Source of the DNA: Verrucomicrobiota bacterium
GTDB taxonomy: Bacteria > Verrucomicrobiota > Verrucomicrobiia > Limisphaerales > UBA1100
Length of the DNA stretch: 16,646 bases
Direction: 5' to 3'
Assembly (NCBI GenBank): GCA_028872645.1
Contig: JAPKDK010000032.1
Span: forward strand, 1-16,646
Shown here: one piece after another, positions 1 through 5,731 of the stretch
How positions within the stretch are numbered: the stretch's first letter is position 1
How the letters are laid out: each line of letters opens with the position of its first letter
Notes under the pieces: model-generated
What the model was told of the DNA's origin: nothing
Seen by the model: the letters and a program-made list of their open reading frames with translations, nothing else
Databases searched by the model: none
Program-made: the position numbers and the translations under genes

Positions 1-499
1 GGGCGATGACGCCCGCCTTGGCGGCGCTGTAGGCGCTGGCGTTGGGGTTGCCTTCCTTGCCGGCGATGGAGGCGGTGTTGATGATGCGCCCGTAACCGCG
101 TTCGCGCAAGTGCGGGACCACGGCGCGGCAGCAGATGAAAACCGCATTGAGATCCACATCGATGACGCGGCGAAATTCCTCAACGGGATATTCCCAAGTG
201 GGATAGTTGCCGCCAGCGATGCCGGCGTTGTTACAGAGGATGTCAATGTGTCCCAGCGCGGCGATGGTGCTTTCGGTGGCGGCGGCCACGGTGGCGGCGG
301 CGGTGAGTTCGACGGTTTGAGTGTCCACCGTGCCAAATTCCGAGAGGGCCGCTTGAGCTTGGGCGGCGGCTTGGGCGTCCACATCCCAAATGCTGACGCG
401 CGCGCCGGATTGCAGCAACCGCCGGGCGATGGCGTAGCCAATGCCACGCGCGCCGCCGGTGACGATGGCGTTACGGTTGGAAAGGTTGATTTGATTCAC
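1..499 (-). CDS. Short-chain dehydrogenase/reductase, 3' end missing
   Basis: The gene runs off the left edge, so only the first 166 residues (of about 250 usual for classical SDRs) are visible. The translation shows the Rossmann cofactor motif TGGARGIG (residues 14-21), the NNAG motif (90-93) and the catalytic Ser144 and YSAAK (Tyr157, Lys161). These are all classical SDR hallmarks, as in FabG-like 3-oxoacyl-ACP reductases or sugar and alcohol dehydrogenases. An acidic residue ends the second strand (IWD, Asp39), which by family rule favours NAD(H) over NADP(H); this is inference. The start is the GTG at 499-497, placed at the usual distance before the glycine motif; no clear Shine-Dalgarno sequence precedes it. 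The usual Asn of the 'VNL' motif is Asp116 (VDLN), a common variant. The substrate cannot be told from the sequence. It is transcribed away from the CutA gene. Confidence 0.9.
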   Translation of the reverse strand, partial: MNQINLSNRNAIVTGGARGIGYAIARRLLQSGARVSIWDVDAQAAAQAQAALSEFGTVDTQTVELTAAATVAAATESTIAALGHIDILCNNAGIAGGNYPTWEYPVEEFRRVIDVDLNAVFICCRAVVPHLRERGYGRIINTASIAGKEGNPNASAYSAAKAGVIA

Positions 500-539
500 G
501 GGCGGAAGATAAAGTGTGAACGCTTAATGACCAACCTCT

Positions 540-564
540 AAATCCAAGCTTGGTTTTTGGATTT
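540..564. repeat. Inverted repeat in the SDR/cutA divergent gap
   Basis: The arms AAATCCAA (540-547) and TTGGATTT (557-564) are perfect reverse complements around a 9-base loop. Nested inside, at 544-553, is the perfect 10-bp palindrome CCAAGCTTGG. It lies between two divergent genes, so it could be an operator or a weak hairpin in the cutA leader. The stem is AT-rich and no long T tract follows, so a terminator is not well supported. Function is inferred from position only. Confidence 0.35.
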
Positions 565-565
565 T

Positions 566-600
566 CTTGGACATTGGGCATTGAGCATCGGACATTCCCC
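566..600. repeat. Degenerate 7-bp tandem repeat upstream of cutA
   Basis: Five consecutive heptamers fall in register at 566-572, 573-579, 580-586, 587-593 and 594-600. The middle ones are ATTGGGC, ATTGAGC and ATCGGAC, consensus ATTGRRC. The array stops immediately before the ATG of the CutA gene at 602. An in-frame start at 557 would force this repeat to be translated as the first 15 residues of CutA, which supports the later start. The role is unknown. Confidence 0.6.
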
Positions 601-601
601 C

Positions 602-928
602 ATGCATCACATCGTCTTTGTTACCGCGCCGGATCTTGCGGTGGCTCGCATACTGGCCTCCGGCATTCTGGAAAACCGCTTGGCGGCGTGCGTAAACCTC
701 GTGCCCAGCGTGGAATCACACTATCGGTGGGAAGGCAAGCTCTGCCAGGAAACCGAAGTGTTGATGGTGCTGAAAACCACGGGAGATCAATTAGCGGCAC
801 TGGAGGTGTGGGTGCTGGCGGAGCATCCGTATGACACGCCGGAGTTTGTGGCGCTGAAGATTGAGGTTGGCAGCGCGCGGTATTTAAATTGGATTTCCGA
901 GAGCGTCCGCTCAGAGAGCAACCTGTGA
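602..928 (+). CDS. cutA: CutA-family divalent-ion tolerance protein
   Basis: This 108-residue protein matches the CutA1 family along its whole length (the family is usually 100-115 residues). It has an N-terminal beta strand (HHIVFVTAP), then ENRLAACVN, a Y-RW-GK segment ending in LMVLKTT, and the conserved HPYDTPEF segment followed by the YLNWI C-terminal helix. CutA proteins form small cytoplasmic trimers related in fold to PII signalling proteins. Genetics in E. coli linked the locus to copper and divalent-cation tolerance, but the biochemical role is still unsettled. I chose ATG 602 because the conserved family start (M-x-x-I-V-F-V-T) begins there; an in-frame ATG at 557 would add 15 residues encoded by the heptamer repeat. 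No strong ribosome binding site is visible. It stands alone, with a promoter for the next operon just downstream. Confidence 0.93.
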   Translation: MHHIVFVTAPDLAVARILASGILENRLAACVNLVPSVESHYRWEGKLCQETEVLMVLKTTGDQLAALEVWVLAEHPYDTPEFVALKIEVGSARYLNWISESVRSESNL

Positions 929-939
929 ATGGCGCACTC

Positions 940-967
940 TTGACACGTTAGGGTAGGAAGTTAGGAT
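940..967 (+). promoter_or_regulatory. Sigma70-type promoter for the surA-like/Sel1 operon
   Basis: A perfect -35 box TTGACA (940-945) is followed by a 16-bp spacer and a -10 box TAGGAT (962-967; 4 of 6 matches to TATAAT). Transcription would begin around 974, only a few bases before ATG 977, so the mRNA would be nearly leaderless. If initiation is farther upstream, AGGA at 963-966 could act as the ribosome binding site. It sits in the only gap (929-976) before a three-gene operon. Confidence 0.45.
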
Positions 968-976
968 TGCCGCCGT

Positions 977-1939
977 ATGAATGCTTTCCCTCTTTTGTTG
1001 ATCTTTTGCATGTTGTTAAACCTCACCGCGCGCGCCGCGGAAACCATCGTCGTTAACCGTGTGCGAGCGGTGGTCGCCGGCAAAGTGATCACGCAGCGGG
1101 ATCTCGAAAGGCGCATGGGAAACATCTATCGATTGATCCGAGATGCTGATGGCAACCAGGTGCAGGATATTGAACAAATTCTTACCGAGATGATCAACGA
1201 AGCGCTGTTTGTGCACAGCATCAAGATCCATGAGAAATTCAAAGTGCTGGCTGAACGGCCCGGTCGCGGCGAAGAATTGTTGAGCCAGGAGGTGGCCAGT
1301 AAACATAAAAACAAACGCGAGGTGATGGTTTCCAAACTGCGCATAGAAGGCAAAACTCTGGAACAACGCAAGGTCGAGCTGCTGGATGAGGAACTGCTTG
1401 ATATCGCGCAAAGTTTGGTGACCGATTCCGTGCAGGTTTCTCCCGGCGCGGTGGAGCAATATCTGAAAGATCACCCCGAGGAAGCCGGCAAAGGAATAGC
1501 CGTGAAAGCGCATTGGGTTCGCATCCCGCTTTCCACCAAAGAAATGACCAAGGCCAAAGCCAAGGCGTTGGCGGTGAGGGTTCAGTCGGTGGCCGAGATG
1601 GAAAAGCTGGCCGAACAATACAAGGAGGAAGACAAAGGTTCGTTAGGCTGGATTTACGCAAACAAGTACCACCCCCTGCCGCCCGGCGTCAGCCGCGATA
1701 GTGCCAATGAGTTGCTTTCCTTTGGGGACGCCGACGGGCCCACCAATGGGTTTTGGGATGACAAGGAATACTTTTACATTATCTACATCGAGAAATACGA
1801 AAAAGACCGGCAAGTTCCGGGCGACGAGCTGCGACGCCGCGCCGAGCGGCGGTTGCTGGACAGGCTGCAAACTCAAGCACTAGAAAAATCCATCCTGCGG
1901 CTGCGCAAACAAATTTCCTGGCGTCGGATTGATGAATAG
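977..1939 (+). CDS. SurA/parvulin-like periplasmic chaperone (peptidyl-prolyl isomerase family)
   Basis: This 320-residue protein has an N-terminal signal peptide (hydrophobic residues 4-17, then ARAAET). A SurA-N-like segment starts at about residue 25 (VNRVRAVVAGKVITQRDLE, the counterpart of the 'V-A-VV-D-VI---L' start of SurA). A charged helical region follows, then a PpiC-like domain at about 170-275 with the recognisable GSLGWI and a closing strand ending in EKYEKDRQVP. In SurA-type proteins this architecture chaperones outer-membrane proteins in the periplasm. The PpiC domain is degenerate: the strand that normally reads 'R-HIL' is AHWVRIPL and the loop before the last strand is short, so isomerase activity is doubtful while chaperone function is plausible. 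It is the first gene of an operon with two exported Sel1-repeat proteins, 9 bases upstream of the next start. Alternative: a general PpiC/foldase protein rather than a true SurA. Confidence 0.8.
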   Translation: MNAFPLLLIFCMLLNLTARAAETIVVNRVRAVVAGKVITQRDLERRMGNIYRLIRDADGNQVQDIEQILTEMINEALFVHSIKIHEKFKVLAERPGRGEELLSQEVASKHKNKREVMVSKLRIEGKTLEQRKVELLDEELLDIAQSLVTDSVQVSPGAVEQYLKDHPEEAGKGIAVKAHWVRIPLSTKEMTKAKAKALAVRVQSVAEMEKLAEQYKEEDKGSLGWIYANKYHPLPPGVSRDSANELLSFGDADGPTNGFWDDKEYFYIIYIEKYEKDRQVPGDELRRRAERRLLDRLQTQALEKSILRLRKQISWRRIDE

Positions 1940-1948
1940 GAAACTCGC

Positions 1949-4261
1949 ATGAAACAGACGATCTTTTTTTTAGGGTTGGTGTGGGGAGCCATGGCTTGGG
2001 GTGCTGAACACGCCGACCGAGCCAAACTCGCGGCCCTCGCGGCCAAGGGTGATGCCGGCGCGCAATTCGAGCTGGCCTACGTACTTTACTGGGCCAAAGG
2101 CATGGATCGCGATCTGGAAGCCTCCGCCAAATGGGCCAGTCGCGCCGCGAAAGCCGGGAATGTCAAAGCCCAATTCCTGCACGCCGTTCAGTTATTGCTC
2201 GCCCATGGCGTGGAGGGCGATTCCAAGGCAGGCTTCGAATTGCTTGCACAAACCCATCCCAAACTGGAACAAGCCGCTCGGGCAGGAGATGCCCAAGCTC
2301 TGTATTTCTCGGCCCAACTTTATCTGTTCGGCCTCCATCCTGCGAATGGGTTTGGGCAGGATATAGAGACGGCACGCCAACATGAACGCGCTCGACAAGG
2401 CATGACGGCAGCGGCGGAAAAGGGAAACATAAAGGCTGCTTCTTGGCTTGGACAAGTCATCCTCACGAAAAAAGTTTTTTTAGAAGGGGATACCCCGAAA
2501 AAAGCCGAACGATGGTTGCGTCGCGCTGCCACGGCCGGCAATCCATTCGCTGCTCATGCTTTGGGTAATATGCATCTCAAAGACGATCTGGGCCCCGCCG
2601 ATTCCCATCAAGCCGCTCGTTGGCTGAAGCAGGCCGCTGTGCAAGGATTGGCCCACTCCCAGCAACTTTATGGAAGCCTCCTTGCGGGCAAATCTCTAGG
2701 CCAGTCAAATCATCCCGAGGCATTAAAGTGGATTAAGCGCGCCGCAAACCAAGGGCACGGACAGGCGCAGTTTATTTTGGCTTGGTTTTATCTGGAAGGT
2801 AAAGTGGTCGAGAAAAATCTCGAGCAGGCCTCGTTTTGGCTCACCTTGATGGAGCGACAAACAAGCCTGAATAAGGCCGCCTTCGGACTCAAACAATCCC
2901 TCCAGGCCCAGCTCACACCCGACCAGAGTCTGAATGTGTTGCGAAGGGTTAATGACTTTAAGCCTATTTCTACCCCTGTGACTCGCAACGAATTCATGGG
3001 GCTCCTGGGTTGCGACCTGCGCATCCATAGATCCACTCGCATGGAATTGTTCAACTGGCTTGCCCAGAATGGCAATGAATTGGCAGCTTACACACTGGGT
3101 GAAATTAAATTAAAAGACGCGAACCGACATTCTTCAGAGCGCCAGAAGTTGCTAAAGCAAGCCGCTGCCTTAAACAATGCTCGAGCAGAGGAATTGCGTG
3201 TACTCGCAGAGGAAGCCGGGCAAGTCGCTGATAATTTGTATGTCGAGGCTCGGAAATTATTTACGATGTCTGCGCAGAAAAATAATGTAAAAGCCGAATA
3301 CGCACTGGCCATCATTTACAACAATGGACTCGGAACTCCAATCAGCTCAGCTCAGGCAATCGAATGGTTTGAGCGTGCCGCAAAACAGAATCATAAACTG
3401 GCAATGTGGGAGCTAGTACAATTGTTCGAGCAAGGCGGAACGGTGAAGAAAGACACGGCTAGGGTTCTCCGGATTTTAAAGCAGCTTGCGGATAAGGGTG
3501 ATATGAGCGCGGTTCATAAGCTGGGCATCTACTACATCAACGGAGATGGTGTAGAACAGGATCTGGCAAAGGCCGGTGCTTGTTTTCTTAATGCCTCTCG
3601 TCAGGGATACCCCCCCTCCCAAGTCAGCCTCGGGTATTTCCACCTTAAAGGCTACGGGAAAAATGGGGTGGATCATTCCGAAGCCCTCAAGTGGATGACC
3701 CTCGCTGCCCGGCAGGGGAAGATGAGAGCCCAAATTGCTTTGGGCAGGATGCATCACGACGGCAGTGGCCTGAAGCGCGACTCCGAGAAGGGCTACGAAT
3801 GGCTCCTGATCGGCGAAATGACGTATGCTCTTGCGAATCCTCAGAAAAGGAACGGCTTGGCTTCAGAGAAACAGAGACTGGGAGAATTCAAGCAAACGGT
3901 GGCCGCCAATTTGAATAAAGCACAAATGCAAGCCGCGCATGCGCGTGCCCTTAAATTTAAGCCCGTGAACCTCTTCCGCCCCGGCCAAGCAGAGCCTGCT
4001 GATGCAAAGGCACTCCTCATCAAAGCTAATGCCGGTGATCCAGAAGCACAATTTCAGTTGGGCCAATTGCACTTCAAGGGGATCGATGGCACTACTGACC
4101 GAGTGCAGGCTTATAAATGGTTGACGATTGCAAAGAATGCGGGCCATGCGCTTGCGGGTGCGGAACGGGATTCAATCAGCCAAAACATGAAAAACGATCA
4201 GATTATTGCGGCGAAACGACTTGCCCGGAAGTTTGATCCGGTTAATTCGAAAAAAGACTGA
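1949..4261 (+). CDS. Large exported Sel1-repeat (SLR) protein, 770 residues
   Basis: A signal peptide (hydrophobic residues 4-17, AWGAEHA) is followed almost entirely by Sel1-like repeats of about 36 residues, alpha-alpha hairpins of the form 'A---L---Y--G-GV--D---A--W---AA-QG---A'. Clear copies include KGDAGAQFELAYVLYWAKG, KGDMSAVHKLGIYYINGDGV and RQGKMRAQIALGRMHHDGSG. Three times (about 292-340, 615-675 and 721-770) the array ends in the same capping module: a Y/F-W-L helix, then a basic helix ending in F-P (NDFKP, LKFKP, RKFDP). It therefore looks like three concatenated SLR blocks. SLR proteins are protein-interaction scaffolds; no catalytic motif is visible. AGGAAA sits 7 bases before the ATG, so the start is well supported. 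Spacing of 9 and 3 bases links it to its neighbours. Partners are unknown. Confidence 0.9.
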   Translation: MKQTIFFLGLVWGAMAWGAEHADRAKLAALAAKGDAGAQFELAYVLYWAKGMDRDLEASAKWASRAAKAGNVKAQFLHAVQLLLAHGVEGDSKAGFELLAQTHPKLEQAARAGDAQALYFSAQLYLFGLHPANGFGQDIETARQHERARQGMTAAAEKGNIKAASWLGQVILTKKVFLEGDTPKKAERWLRRAATAGNPFAAHALGNMHLKDDLGPADSHQAARWLKQAAVQGLAHSQQLYGSLLAGKSLGQSNHPEALKWIKRAANQGHGQAQFILAWFYLEGKVVEKNLEQASFWLTLMERQTSLNKAAFGLKQSLQAQLTPDQSLNVLRRVNDFKPISTPVTRNEFMGLLGCDLRIHRSTRMELFNWLAQNGNELAAYTLGEIKLKDANRHSSERQKLLKQAAALNNARAEELRVLAEEAGQVADNLYVEARKLFTMSAQKNNVKAEYALAIIYNNGLGTPISSAQAIEWFERAAKQNHKLAMWELVQLFEQGGTVKKDTARVLRILKQLADKGDMSAVHKLGIYYINGDGVEQDLAKAGACFLNASRQGYPPSQVSLGYFHLKGYGKNGVDHSEALKWMTLAARQGKMRAQIALGRMHHDGSGLKRDSEKGYEWLLIGEMTYALANPQKRNGLASEKQRLGEFKQTVAANLNKAQMQAAHARALKFKPVNLFRPGQAEPADAKALLIKANAGDPEAQFQLGQLHFKGIDGTTDRVQAYKWLTIAKNAGHALAGAERDSISQNMKNDQIIAAKRLARKFDPVNSKKD

Positions 4262-4264
4262 CCC

Positions 4265-5731
4265 ATGCGCGTCGTTGGCTTTATCCTTTTGTTGGCGGTG
4301 ACAGTCAACGTGCCTGCTGTTGATTTTCCGGCCCTTCGTAAACAAGCTGCCGCTGGCGAGGCAGGGGCGCAGTATCAATTGAGTGAACTTTTATATGAAG
4401 CCCGGGGCGTGGCACGCGATCTGGATGCCTCCCGTCGTTGGGCTACCCAGGCGGCTGATCAGGGCCATGCCCGTGCCCAATACCGGCTTGCTTCCATGCA
4501 TCTGCTCGGCGAAGCCGGCCCACGCGATGCTCAGGCGGGGTTGGCTCTTTTTAAAAAATGTTTGCCGGCGCTAACCAAGGAAGCCGAGGGTGGTTTGGCC
4601 GATGCACAGGGCAAGCTTGGCATTCTTTTCGCGCGTGGGGTAGGGGTGGAACAGGATGCCGCCGCCGCCGCGCAGTGGTTTTCCAAAGCCGCAAAGCAGG
4701 GCAACATCAAGGCTCAGGCCGATTTGGCCAGCGCGTATCTTGCCGGGCAGGGGTTCACGGCTAATCCCACCGAGGCCGGTCGCTGGTTCACCCTTGCTGC
4801 CAAGGCGGGGTACGGGCCGGCAATGATTCATCTTGCCACGTTGGAATTGCAGGGACGCGGTCGGCGGCAAAATCTGAAGGCAGGCAAACAATGGCTGATG
4901 AAAGCTGCCGCCTTGAAGCATCCCGTGGATTCTCAACGCGCGCGGACTGTGTTGGAACGGTTGGCGGAGCAGAGTCCCAAGGAGTTGCCGGACATGGATG
5001 TGTTAACTGCCCGCGCCAAAAAAGGTGAGATCGATGCGCAGCTGGAACTGGCTCGCCGCCACGAAACCGGCGCGGGGCTTCCGGTGGATTCTGCTCAAAC
5101 AGTTGCGTGGTACCTCCGTGCCATCCGGTTGGGCTCGCCAGAAGCTGCTCATCGTCTGGGCGGCATGTTTGCTCTGGGACGTGGAGTGAAAAAGGATTCC
5201 GTGCGCGCGGGACGTTTTTGGAGTCTCTCCGCCCGGTTGGGCAATCCCTCCGCGCAGATTGACTGGGGTGTGATGTGCGCCAAAGGCGAAGGCACGCCCC
5301 GCGATCCGGCTCAAGCCTACTACTGGTTTGTTGTGGCCCGCCAATCTATGACCGACCCCAAGCAGGTTGCAACCCTCGACCAGTTGCAAGCCATCGCCTC
5401 CACCGAATTAACGCCGGACGAGGTGTTTGACATTCCAAATACCGCCGTAAAATTTTTGGCTCCCAAAGCACAGACACTCCGCAAGGCCATGGCTCTGGCG
5501 GAATATGGCAATGGCGCGGCGCAATTCGAATTGGGCCAGGCATTGGCCGAAGGCACGGGGTTGAAGAAGGATAAGGCGGAGGCGTATGTATGGTTTTCGA
5601 TGGCGGCAGAACAAAAAGTGAAAAATGCCGCCAAGGCACGGGACTCTCTGGAACTTTCGAACAAAGAAAAAGCCGCCGCACAGAAAAGAATTAAAACCTT
5701 CAAGCCATTGCCCGCGCCTAAGGCGAGTTAA
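4265..5731 (+). CDS. Exported Sel1-repeat (SLR) protein, 488 residues
   Basis: This is a shorter paralogue of the preceding gene. The signal peptide (hydrophobic residues 3-17, up to about VPAVDF) leads into Sel1 repeats such as AGEAGAQYQLSELLYEARGV, GHARAQYRLASMHLLG, KGEIDAQLELARRHETGAG and GNGAAQFELGQALAEGTGL. Two capping modules are visible: one in the middle (351-405, AYYWFVVARQ) and one at the C terminus (440-488, AYVWFSMAAEQ ending TFKPLPAP). It is probably a periplasmic scaffold with no recognisable enzyme motif. It begins 3 bases after the stop of the 770-residue protein without its own good ribosome binding site, so translational coupling is likely. Its TAA overlaps the stop of the convergent kinase gene within TTAA (5728-5731). 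Similarity in order and in the caps suggests tandem duplication followed by block expansion in the larger protein; this is inference. Confidence 0.9.
   Translation: MRVVGFILLLAVTVNVPAVDFPALRKQAAAGEAGAQYQLSELLYEARGVARDLDASRRWATQAADQGHARAQYRLASMHLLGEAGPRDAQAGLALFKKCLPALTKEAEGGLADAQGKLGILFARGVGVEQDAAAAAQWFSKAAKQGNIKAQADLASAYLAGQGFTANPTEAGRWFTLAAKAGYGPAMIHLATLELQGRGRRQNLKAGKQWLMKAAALKHPVDSQRARTVLERLAEQSPKELPDMDVLTARAKKGEIDAQLELARRHETGAGLPVDSAQTVAWYLRAIRLGSPEAAHRLGGMFALGRGVKKDSVRAGRFWSLSARLGNPSAQIDWGVMCAKGEGTPRDPAQAYYWFVVARQSMTDPKQVATLDQLQAIASTELTPDEVFDIPNTAVKFLAPKAQTLRKAMALAEYGNGAAQFELGQALAEGTGLKKDKAEAYVWFSMAAEQKVKNAAKARDSLELSNKEKAAAQKRIKTFKPLPAPKAS

Noticed and set aside
506..534. Minus-strand promoter for the SDR gene (TTGGTC-17-TATCTT)
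   Set aside because: Only 3 of 6 and 4 of 6 matches; the spacing fits, but the score is what chance would give in this AT-richer gap.
110..541. Plus-strand frame of 143 residues opposite the SDR gene
   Set aside because: It is Gly/Asp-rich, as expected for an antisense frame, while the minus strand encodes clear SDR motifs.
557..601. Longer CutA start at ATG 557
   Set aside because: The extra 15 residues are encoded mainly by the heptamer repeat and precede the conserved family N terminus; ATG 602 fits the family length.
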